The position numbers were made by a program, and so were the translations under genes. The notes below the pieces were generated by a model that saw nothing but the letters and a program-made list of their open reading frames with translations, did not search any database and was not told the DNA's origin. A stretch of DNA of 15,724 nt, taken from NCBI GenBank assembly GCA_003024985.2, contig PXIH01S0021738.1, one strand, 5' to 3'. The stretch is from Euperipatoides rowelli (lineage: Eukaryota; Onychophora; Udeonychophora; Euonychophora; Peripatopsidae). Positions within the stretch are counted from its first letter, which is position 1, and each line of letters opens with the position of its first letter. Positions 8,928 to 15,724 of the stretch are shown here, piece after piece.

Positions 8928-9083
8928 GGCGGCGGCATACTAGGTTAAAAAAAACCCTAAAGATGTTTGAAGCCAGGGAAAAAAAAACGTCATAACTGGC
9001 TCAGCTGGGACACAAACCTGTGATACCTTTCCCAGCAAATGTCGCTAACACGTATTGTCTGTGATGCTAACGACAACCACGGT
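8928..9083 (-). mobile_element. tRNA-derived SINE, copy 2
   Basis: Read on the minus strand, this aligns with the element at 6314-6446. AGGTTTGTGTCCCAGCTGAG matches AGGTTCAATCCCCGGCTAGG (B-box region). It continues into CAGTTATGACG, a T run, CCCTGGC, a second T run and ACCTAGTATGCCGCC. The head (from about 9083) is more decayed: its A box is hard to see and the B box has lost the C and A of GGTTCGA. It carries an extra ~15 bases between the two T runs relative to copy 1. Confidence 0.65.
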
Positions 9084-9360
9084 ATTGGGACAAATCCGAT
9101 AAATTGTTCTAGTATTTAGGAGAAAGATATTTATTTATTTATACATATACCAGACAGTATGAAATAAGAATCTGATGAGGCATTAAAATTGATTTTACAT
9201 TTTATTCGCTAATCAATCATTTACAGGATTGAGAGATTGATGTGCGGATGTGTCTAAATATTGGGCAAACGCTCGAGTTCCCCAACCTTTTCACCTTACC
9301 ATATTTGCCAATGTCTGTAGGTTGAGTTGTCAGTTGAAATCAACCGCTATACAATATTTT

Positions 9361-9454
9361 CAGTGATCGGAAAAGTTCATTTTAAAAAAGAACATGTTCA
9401 AGTTCTAAGTTCATCTCTAAAAAAAGAACTTGCTCAAGTTCATTTTAAAATGAA
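9361..9454. repeat. GTTC/GAAC-rich imperfect repeats with CAGTG start
   Basis: The stretch starts CAGTGATCGGAAAAGTTCA, which resembles a hAT-type terminal sequence. It then repeats itself imperfectly: AAGTTCATTTTAAAA at 9373-9387 recurs exactly at 9436-9450, and AAAGAACATGTTCAAGTTC recurs as AAAGAACTTGCTCAAGTTC about 36 bases later. The 16-bp palindrome TTCATTTTAAAATGAA lies at 9439-9454. No matching opposite terminus was found, so it may be one end of a fragmented element. Confidence 0.45.
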
Positions 9455-9892
9455 TTTGAAAACAAGACCTTCACCGGTGGTGACATTCTAGATCCTTTCT
9501 AACGTATTAAAATGTGTATAATGAAAAAAATTTGTAAATAAGTTCATAATAAAATGTAAGATGGATACGAGTTGATAAAAGATAAATGGTTAGGAAATTA
9601 ATAGATGTCATTTTTATTTTTAGCCAATTGATTATTTTTTTAGATTGACGAAAAGAGTATCTTACTCTCCCCCTCAAGATTTGAGTTCTATTAAACTTTA
9701 TAATTACTAAGTTAAAGCTAATATGAAATTTATTTTATGTTTTTGATTTTTTTTCCTGCAATTTTTTTGTGTTGAATAAATAAAACAAAGAAAGACCACT
9801 TGAAGATTTATTTATTTCTTTACTGCTTTTCATTTTAATATTAAAATTGTGCATTGTTTTGAAGTTATAAATCATCTTTTAAATGATTTTGG
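9455..9892. other. AT-rich stretch, nothing supported
   Basis: Apart from an 8-bp CACCGGTG palindrome at about 9472-9479, I see only A/T-rich sequence here, with no open frame or RNA gene. Confidence 0.5.
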
Positions 9893-9924
9893 GTATATAC
9901 TGTATGTACACATGCAGTATATAC
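9893..9924. repeat. 32-nt near-perfect hairpin
   Basis: GTATATACTGTATGT (9893-9907) pairs with ACATGCAGTATATAC (9910-9924) around a 2-base centre, with one G-T wobble. It contains one of the window's frequent TACTGTA motifs. A 19-nt palindrome, AATATATA-CAG-TATATATT, follows at 9962-9980. Confidence 0.6.
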
Positions 9925-10188
9925 TAGTCTAGATATACATCATGGGATTTCGTGGTGAGGCAATATATACAGTATATATTTCAATTTTTGTCAAGATGAT
10001 CCTAAATTAAATATTACACGCCTACACACAAACCTTCTACTCTCAATGTACTTAAAACCTGAGCTTTAATAAATTTTCACAAAAATATACCAAAATTCAT
10101 TAAAAATAATAGCTCCCAAACTCTTCCTTTTGGCTATCACTTTGAGTAGCCAAAGTGGCTACTTGATTGCAAAATAATTTTCCCCTGA

Positions 10189-10434
10189 GGTTTACAATCC
10201 AAAACTATTTTGAATGATAGTGAAGAAAGTATCACTGACAACATTCATGCTGAAAATCTTCCACATTACATTGGACTATATGTAAATGTGCTGGAAAACC
10301 ACCATTGCTATGAACAAAACTATAGTCCTGATATTCATATTTATCAAACAGTGAAACAAACGATTGAATCGTCAAATAAGTTGATCGACCAAGCTATGTT
10401 TATCCCCGTCACCCACCTTCAAATGTCAACATAG
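10189..10434 (+). CDS. Candidate terminal exon, tyrosine-rich C-terminus, unassigned
   Basis: This open frame starts after a stop at 10186-10188 and ends at TAG (10432-10434). It is richer in G+C and freer of homopolymers than its surroundings, and its translation looks protein-like. It is polar, with clustered acidic residues near the start (NDSEES) and tyrosines in short motifs: LYVNV, CYEQN, IYQTV. YxN and YxxV patterns are common SH2-binding sites in receptor tails; here that is only an analogy. Acceptor candidates are the weak CCCCTGAG at 10189 and the TAG at 10219-10220. No ATG opens the frame early. An AATAAA lies at 10697, about 260 bases after the stop, as expected for a 3'-terminal exon. 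I do not recognise the family and see no upstream exon, so it may be a pseudo-exon. Confidence 0.35.
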   Translation, partial: GLQSKTILNDSEESITDNIHAENLPHYIGLYVNVLENHHCYEQNYSPDIHIYQTVKQTIESSNKLIDQAMFIPVTHLQMST

Positions 10435-10720
10435 ATGAACGTCTACAGCCCGAGGGCTCACTAAATACTGTATATCACTATTAGGCCAGTTCTGCAAGCA
10501 TCAAAAATGCAATGTTTGTACACAAGGTATCTTAAGGTAGAAAAACTTTTATAACTAGGCACAAGATAAGAGGCGGAGGCTGTTATACTGTATGTTGCTC
10601 CAAAATAATTATTTCACCAGGTGGCAAGTGGCAAAAATATGTAAAGATGCTGATGCAGCTTGTTTATTCTGTAATGTGTTTTTCCAGTCACAATCTAATA
10701 AAATGCTTCCAATGAGCTTA
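10435..10720 (+). other. Possible 3'UTR of the 10189-10434 exon
   Basis: The sequence between the candidate stop and the AATAAA at 10697-10702 has no other features except two TACTGTA motifs (10466, 10586). It stands or falls with the exon call. Confidence 0.25.
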
Positions 10721-10910
10721 TGAACAATGTACTGAATTAGTAGTGATGATATTGACTATAACTGACATTTTATTAGTTTCAGTACATTTATACCTTTATG
10801 TGCTTTCTGTAGTTTGTTAAATATTATTAATTTGTATCCGAGAAAGTTGTATAGAATATTTTTTGTTATTACAGTAATCTGAATACCGTCAAATATTATT
10901 TTTACCATAG

Positions 10911-11057
10911 GGGCAAAATGAGATATTCAGAAAAGTAAGTTTTTTCGATTGAAAATACTTACAACAGTTGACATTTTTTTTTTTGAAGATCGTACAAAGC
11001 AGTTTCCATTGCATCAAGTTTGTTTCTCCGATTAGGCACACCTATCTCATTTTGCCC
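10911..11057. mobile_element. Short inverted-repeat element (147 bp), GGGCAAAATGAGATA ends
   Basis: GGGCAAAATGAGATA at 10911-10925 is the exact reverse complement of TATCTCATTTTGCCC at 11043-11057. The right side continues TACTCTCCCCTAA, and the left is preceded by CATAG, so outer sequence may have been lost on the left. A perfect 15-bp inverted repeat 117 bp apart suits a MITE or a solo internal piece of one. I see no clear flanking duplication. Confidence 0.5.
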
Positions 11058-11452
11058 TACTCTCCCCTAACCATTTGAAACTGAATGAAGATTTCAAGGA
11101 TTTTACACTAACATCCAATGAAACTAAAAGGGCTGAAATACTATGTACAAAAGTCATTTTTAATAGATAAAATGTCACCGGATGTACCAACATTTTCCTA
11201 TTTTTTTTTTTTTTTTTTTACAAAAAATATGTTTAATTATGAAAATTCAAGATTAGGAGTTTATATTACATTTTTACATTCATCAACTTTTGAGATAAGC
11301 ATTTCAGTCAAGCAAGTTAAGAGTACTTTGAGAGATTCACCTTCCAAAGTCCGTAGTAACACCTGAGCATTCATCATCGTGTAGCTGACTTGACAACAGT
11401 ATAATACTGTTATATCTTGGCATGTCTTTCCCTTTTTTTTATGGGTAAAAGC
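11058..11452. other. AT-rich stretch, nothing firm
   Basis: An 82-codon open frame at 11118-11366 is interrupted by an 18-T run that codes for a phenylalanine tract, and it is not credible. The palindrome AACAGTAT-A-ATACTGTT lies at 11395-11411. If the minus-strand exon at 11453-11578 is real, this stretch is its 3'UTR. Confidence 0.4.
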
Positions 11453-11578
11453 TTAGGTCATTTCTACTAAATTATCACCAGCAGAAAGTATGCTAGATTT
11501 TAAAACGTTTTCTTGTAAAGAGGTTGGATTTTCAATTTTATTTGTTGGCTGTGGTTGTTCCGAAACAATTGAAATGTC
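11453..11578 (-). CDS. Candidate terminal exon on the minus strand, unassigned
   Basis: Read on the minus strand, the acceptor TTGGTTATTTCATTTCAG is followed in phase 0 by 41 codons and TAA (complement of 11453-11455). The peptide begins DISIVSEQPQPTNK and ends SAGDNLVEMT, a hydrophilic, low-complexity-free composition unlike the phenylalanine/lysine-rich products of random AT-rich frames. Other minus-strand frames here give Lys/Phe/Tyr-rich peptides. The only nearby poly(A)-like signal is CATAAA just after the stop, with an AATAAA complement near 10768. I cannot name the protein and could not trace the exon before it; the region at 12050-12260 (minus) is a possible but unsupported source. 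Confidence 0.35.
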   Translation of the reverse strand, partial: DISIVSEQPQPTNKIENPTSLQENVLKSSILSAGDNLVEMT

Positions 11579-12450
11579 CTGAAATGAAATAACCAATTAT
11601 ATACGTGAAACATTGGACAGTAAAGAAATATATTTTTTATATATATCAAATACAACTTATAAAAATAATATTTTGATAATTTATAACAATTTAATATTTT
11701 ATTCCTAAAGATTAATAAAATATATTCTCGGTTCATAACTTTTTTTTTACAATGTTAAATTAATCAGAATTCCAACATGTTAATAAAAGTAAGAGCTTGT
11801 GTCTTGAATGATGAAATTGTTTATTGTTATATTTCAAATTTTTGGGATTAGCCTTTTAATTAATTAAAAATAGACTTCGAAATGGCTCTCATGAATGAAA
11901 AATAGACATTATCAGCACTAATGTACTTGCTGAAAAATATAGAAACAAGATTCTGTCCACACAGGGGAATTTACAAATTTGTTTTACTGTTTTCACTTGA
12001 GCTTTAAAATAAAGTGAAGGTATGACCTACTAAAAGAAAAGGTAAATGGTCAAAGCCGTGGAATATAAGATGGTCTGACCATTGATTTTATGATCACGGC
12101 ATTGAAGTCAAGGGAAAGGTTGCCAATGTCAATGGTTTCAACATATTCTGGCTTCATGTAATGTATACACACAGATAACTTTGAACATATTACAGATAGC
12201 ACCAGCTTAATTCCATTCCTGGAAATAACAATGCTAACCAAAACCATTAAAATCTTCAAGTTGCGATCCCAACCTGCCTTACCCCCGTTATATTATTTTA
12301 AAATTATGTTAATATGCTAACTCATTGATGTAAAATTAATTTTGTTCATAGGTAAATACTCTACAAAAATGCTCATTTATAAAACTAGTTATTAGCTGCA
12401 ACATTAATATTCATTGTGTCCTTGGTTTAAATTGTTCTCTTTGATTATAG
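11579..12450. other. AT-rich stretch with one unsupported minus-strand frame
   Basis: Most of this is A/T-rich. The segment 12050-12260 is less biased and holds a 69-codon minus-strand frame preceded by a TTATTTCCAG acceptor-like site at about 12220. I see no donor that would continue it and recognise no motif, so I do not call it a gene. Confidence 0.4.
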
Positions 12451-12502
12451 CTTGCTTAAGGCTCCCATTCGTTCAGTTTCGGCTGGGACAGTTCTGATCT
12501 AA
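12451..12502 (+). CDS. Very short candidate terminal exon, speculative
   Basis: A good acceptor, TTGTTCTCTTTGATTATAG, is followed by C and then 16 codons (LLKAPIRSVSAGTVLI) to TAA at 12500-12502. The downstream stretch ends in a 3'-tail-like sequence with AATAAA at 13051. The exon is too short to judge by composition. The same bases carry a 30-codon minus-strand frame ending in a stop, so at least one reading is chance. Confidence 0.18.
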
Positions 12503-12540
12503 ACATCATTCTTTGACAAAAGCTTCTCGGGATGTTAAAT

Positions 12541-12590
12541 GTCTGTGCTTTTTTTTTTTTNTTTTTTTTTTTTCATTTAAGTGACGCCAC
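12541..12590. repeat. Poly-T tract with an N
   Basis: A run of about 25 T is interrupted by an N at 12561, indicating an unresolved homopolymer. The true length is uncertain. Confidence 0.9.
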
Positions 12591-12929
12591 AAACTTTACA
12601 ACATAAAATCACTTGCAGCATTAGTTTTTTTTTTTTTTTGCACCTTCCCGTCAAAGCTATTTTTGTTATCATTGCGTATATAAACAAGAAGACAGTTTTT
12701 TTTCCTCCTAACTTTCACCGATAGATGGTCACTATGGGAAATCAGCACTTTAGTTGTTAAGGGTAGAAATCTTGGCCCTTGCCAAGTTTGTTGGAAGTGT
12801 CTGGCAGCAATGATTTCCAATCCGCACTTCTACTCAATTACAAGGGAGGTGCTCATCACCCATGCTTATATGTGGCATGTTTCAACCATTTTCTACAACA
12901 CTAGTCACCAGTGGCTACAACTGTTATGT

Positions 12930-13070
12930 AAATATTTATTTTCTTTAGTTGCTCTGTTGTAAGCTAGAGGGCTGTGCCTCTAGGCTTGAAGACCCCTTCA
13001 CTATCATTACCAAAGTGGAGGGTTTTATGTTTGTTATGCAATAGAAATGGAATAAATATTTTATGTTTTC
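12930..13070 (+). other. Transcript or retroelement 3'-tail-like segment
   Basis: The segment contains a stem-loop, AAGC-TAGAGG / CCTCTA-G-GCTT, around a GCTGTG loop (12961-12987). GAAGACCCCTTCACTATC follows, then ATGGAATAAATATTTTATG with AATAAA at 13051-13056. This layout resembles the 3' end of a polyadenylated transcript or a non-LTR retroelement tail. I could not find a reverse transcriptase frame upstream. Confidence 0.3.
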
Positions 13071-13526
13071 CTTCCAGTTTGTTTTACCGCTGTTTTTATT
13101 TCACCATTTATCTGTAGTGGTTGCTATGGTGACAGCAATCATTATACACTTTAAGAAGTGCTGAAAGAAAATATATTTGACGCANCANANTTTTATTTTT
13201 AAATGCTCGTATCATTTTTTTTTTCTTCTCATGCATTTCAAATTAATGACATGCAATATTATTACTATTTATTAACAGCAGAGAAGATTTGATAAGCAAT
13301 GATATTTGCTGAGCTAACGATATACTCTATAAAACAGTTGGGAATACAAACTGTAGAAATTCTTTGCAAAATATCATTTTCAAAATATTAATGGACTATT
13401 ATCAGAACTAATTTTTTAACATTTTATCCTAGAAAACATTTAAACTCATATAATATCATATACACGTTTTTGATTCGATACTCAAAATTTTTGATTATTT
13501 TAGAAAATGTAATGAGTGAGTATGAG
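13071..13526. other. AT-rich stretch with ambiguous bases, nothing supported
   Basis: N bases occur at 13185, 13188 and 13190. I see no coding or RNA signal. Confidence 0.5.
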
Positions 13527-13602
13527 CAGGATCCAAACTCGAACTCGCTAGATATTCCCGAGTACGTTATACGCTAGTTTTAAGAGAAAGTCCTCTTCCT
13601 GT
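13527..13602 (-). repeat. Weak tRNA-like segment (possible SINE head)
   Basis: On the minus strand, GCGAGTTCGAGTTTGGATCC (about 13530-13549) resembles a degenerate B box. It is preceded by AAGAGGACTTTCTCTTAAAACTAGCG, which could be an anticodon-arm relic. No A box is clear, and the body does not match the two SINEs above. It could be a different SINE family or coincidence. Confidence 0.25.
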
Positions 13603-13977
13603 TAGATGTTTGAAATCTCGCTCAACCTATGCTCGAGATAGTGTGTCATCAAACAGGTATAGTGTTATCTTAGTGAAGATCCGAGTGTACATCGGACAGT
13701 GGATTATATAAAATATATGTTGGATTGTTTTGGCAAGGAGGATTACATCCTTGGGCTTTAAAGGTAGGATCTGGATATTATTATGCATCCTGTGTTTATC
13801 TTGATTAAATAAGTGATTATAAGCGTTTGATAGTCTATGAATGTACTGTATGTATGTGATCCCATTGAGGAATCCATTGTCTCAAATCCTGAATGTGCTT
13901 CGACGACACCAGCTTGTTTTAATTTGTAATAACTAACCAATTATCTTAAAACACTGTGTACTGTAAATCAATAAAGG
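13603..13977. other. Non-coding stretch, nothing supported
   Basis: A 60-codon minus-strand frame at 13758-13940 has no motif or splice support. TACTGTA motifs occur at 13844 and 13959. Confidence 0.5.
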
Positions 13978-13986
13978 ATTATTGCT

Positions 13987-14292
13987 AAGGTGACCAACTT
14001 TTTTACAATGAAAATGAGGACACAAAATAAATTTGATAAATTTTTTTTTTTTGGTTGTGAAGAAAATATTTTGAGAAAAAAATGTCAAAGAATTTACCTA
14101 TATAATCTATATATTTTTCATTATAAATATTGATAACTGTTAGATATTTTTTATTATGCTGTGCAGAATTGTGCTAATAGCACAATTCTAAACAAAATAT
14201 CGAAAAAGAGGACATTTAGGAGAACACTTTTCGAGGGAGGACAGAACTTAAAAAAGGACAGTCCTTCCAAAAGGAGGACGGTTGGTCACCTT
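13987..14292. mobile_element. Complete 306-bp MITE with TIRs and direct flanks
   Basis: The ends are AAGGTGACCAAC (13987-13998) and GTTGGTCACCTT (14281-14292), perfect 12-bp inverted repeats. Directly outside, ATTATTGCT is present at both 13978-13986 and 14293-14301, a 9-bp direct duplication. The interior has repeated GAGGAC/GGACAG motifs near the right end and a 25-nt palindrome (AGAATTGTGCTA-A-TAGCACAATTCT, 14165-14189). There is no transposase, so it is non-autonomous. The boundary is ambiguous by a base or two: calling TAAGG...CCTTA gives a 7-bp flank, and a TA-only target with AGGTGACC ends is also formally possible. The 9-bp or 7-8-bp reading suits a hAT-like or related family better than Tc1/mariner. 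Confidence 0.8.
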
Positions 14293-14301
14293 ATTATTGC
14301 T

Positions 14302-14776
14302 AACATTTTACCAGACCATCTGAATTATTGAATACCATTAGTCAACTCATAATAATCTTGATGTTAAAGTAGTCATGTGTCCGATCAACAGACCTTGTGT
14401 TAAATAGGCATCACCTTTGTTCGTAAATTTCGTCCCCCTAAAAAAAATCAATCTTCCGCAGATTGTAAGCCTGAACCATAATACAATTAAACGAATCAAT
14501 AATTATGCTCCAATTTCAATCTAAATGAATTAATAAATGCCTAATTTGGATTGGTAGGACAAAATGTGAATGCAATGTCTATGTGCCGCCGATATGTCCT
14601 CTGGAAGAACAGCTTAAGCTGGAAGCTCTGGTTTTAATAGGCTTCTTTTTTAATTAAGTAGATCTACCTACTAGGGCCAAAAACTTTAGGTTTTTGAAGA
14701 TTTTAATATTACGATACTAAACTAATCAAAAGTTTAATAATTTCATTAGGCTAGAAACATACAATATATACAGTAC
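14302..14776. other. Non-coding stretch, nothing supported
   Basis: Only AT-rich sequence is seen, with a CAGCTTAAGCTG palindrome near 14611. No gene or RNA is recognised. Confidence 0.5.
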
Positions 14777-14818
14777 ATGTTTAAGAGTATGTTTTAAAGA
14801 AAACATACTCTTAAACAT
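14777..14818. repeat. Perfect foldback hairpin, 19-bp arms, 4-nt loop
   Basis: ATGTTTAAGAGTATGTTTT (14777-14795) is the exact reverse complement of AAAACATACTCTTAAACAT (14800-14818), separated by AAAG. Perfect 19-bp arms with so short a loop are unlikely by chance and imply a recent inverted duplication. It could transcribe as a stable stem, but it is shorter than a usual microRNA precursor. Confidence 0.85.
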
Positions 14819-15566
14819 CCACATTTGTAGAATTTAAATATTTTTTTTTTCCGATTTATTCAATGTGAAGGATTAGCATAACTGAATTCTGGACAATATT
14901 TTTGATGCCTCCCCCCCCCCACTGCTATTCTTAAAGAAATAATAATTGAGGACTTGTATACAATAACAGCATATTCATCGTTGTCAAATCAAAATGTGGA
15001 GAATTCATCATATTTCAGGATTATTGTACCACATAGCATTTCCTGCCTTCCTTTATCATTTAACAAAACAAAATTAGTGATATAACTGTCAAAAAGCAAG
15101 GTATTCTGCTATGTGTATTTGCGCTAGCAAAATCTTTTTTTTTTTGTTTCTCCTGTAAAATTTGCTTTTCTCCACATAGCGGATTTTGACTTGACGACGA
15201 CGATAACCAGATTTAAGTTATTTTAAGAAATTGAAAGTTTAAGTATAAAATTTGAATTAATGAAGAATCATGTCGTTAAGTTTCTTTAAGCTCCTGACCT
15301 TTATGAATGACATTTAGCTTGTCACATAGCAGAGAAGTTAGGGATTAGCAAAACGATTTATGCCATACCAGCGTAGTAGACTAATGCTGTTATATCCAAA
15401 TCCTCTATTGTTAATTTGGTATTTACAATAGTAAAACACTATCAATAGTTGTTCAAGGTAAATGAAAACTGGTAAACTAATATTTTTGAGATTATTTAGA
15501 TGTAATTAATCTCAGCAACAGAAGAATAGACTTTAATAAAACTATTATAAAAGAACTTGAAATGAT
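14819..15566. other. AT-rich stretch, nothing supported
   Basis: This stretch contains a C10 run (14911-14920) and A/T runs. No coding frame or structured RNA is seen. Confidence 0.5.
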
Positions 15567-15724
15567 GATAGCACTGCCATTGTTACAACTCAAGTGAAAA
15601 CAGACAGTACTGCTCTCTAACAAGTGATAGCACTGCCATTGTTACAACTCAAGTGAAAACAGACAGTACTGCTCTCTAACAAGTGATAGCAGTCATTGTT
15701 ACAACTCAAGTGAAAACAGACAGT
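15567..15724. repeat. 59-bp tandem repeat, 2.7 copies, cut by window end
   Basis: Copy 1 (15567-15625) and copy 2 (15626-15684) are identical over 59 bp, starting GATAGCACTGCCATTG and ending CTCTCTAACAAGT. Copy 3 begins at 15685 with a 2-base deletion (GATAGCAGTCATTG) and runs off the end at 15724. Identity between copies points to recent expansion or ongoing homogenisation. The total array length is unknown. Confidence 0.95.

Noticed and set aside
11118-11366. 82-codon + strand open frame
   Set aside because: An 18-T homopolymer supplies a phenylalanine tract in its middle; it has no splice or motif support.
11500-11736. 78-codon minus-strand open frame
   Set aside because: It is rich in Phe, Tyr, Lys and Ile, as expected from AT-rich DNA. 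A different frame in the same place has a proper acceptor and a more protein-like composition.
12050-12259. 69-codon minus-strand open frame with an acceptor-like site
   Set aside because: The composition is less biased than its surroundings, but no donor, family match or link to the neighbouring candidate exon was found.
12462-12552. Minus-strand 30-codon frame (contains SELSQPKLNEWEP) ending in a stop
   Set aside because: It runs out of a poly-A tract with no acceptor and overlaps the + strand candidate at 12451; too short to claim.
12596-12820. 74-codon minus-strand open frame
   Set aside because: It includes a poly-lysine run from a poly-T tract and has no recognisable motif.
13758-13940. 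60-codon minus-strand open frame
   Set aside because: Short, unsupported by splice sites or motifs, and close to chance length for this composition.

Overview
The window is eukaryotic nuclear DNA from an animal, most likely an AT-rich marine or aquatic invertebrate. The evidence is a spliced gene with standard GT-AG introns of 2.1 and 2.4 kb, roughly 70% A+T by eye, long poly-T/poly-A runs, and a mixed load of retroelements, SINEs and short inverted-repeat elements. I see no bacterial gene structure. I cannot name the phylum from the sequence. Four N bases (12561, 13185, 13188, 13190) show it is draft assembly.

Region 1-5870 holds the one gene I can identify firmly. The last three coding exons of a VPS13B (COH1) orthologue lie on the + strand (23-125, 2241-2490, 4882-5133). 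They are followed by a 3'UTR with an AATAAA at 5837. They encode about 200 residues, the extreme C-terminus of a giant bridge-like lipid transfer protein of the Golgi. The rest of the gene lies to the left of the window. The first intron carries a 120-140 bp tandem repeat with poly-G runs.

Region 5870-9460 is mostly mobile-element debris. There are two copies of one tRNA-derived SINE (6314-6446 and 8928-9083, both minus strand) and a possible TTAA-flanked non-autonomous element (6887-7160). Between 7531 and 8566 lies the broken 5' part of a Ty3/gypsy-type LTR retrotransposon on the minus strand: LTR, primer-binding site, leader and a frameshifted gag. A GTTC/GAAC-rich repeat follows at 9361-9454.

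Region 9460-13070 is AT-rich sequence with three weaker coding candidates. They are a tyrosine-rich possible terminal exon at 10189-10434 (+) with a poly(A) signal at 10697, a 42-codon possible terminal exon on the minus strand (11453-11578), and a very short one at 12451-12502 (+). The last is followed by a 3'-tail-like stretch with a stem-loop and an AATAAA at 13051. None could be assigned to a family. A 147-bp inverted-repeat element lies at 10911-11057.

Region 13070-15724 is non-coding as far as I can see. It holds a complete 306-bp MITE (13987-14292) with 12-bp terminal inverted repeats and a 9-bp direct flank, a perfect 19-bp foldback hairpin (14777-14818), and a 59-bp tandem repeat (15567-15724) cut by the window end.

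I did not find a convincing new multi-gene system. The most informative items are the VPS13B C-terminus, the gag/LTR relic, the intact MITE, the SINE pair, and the two unassigned terminal-exon candidates.
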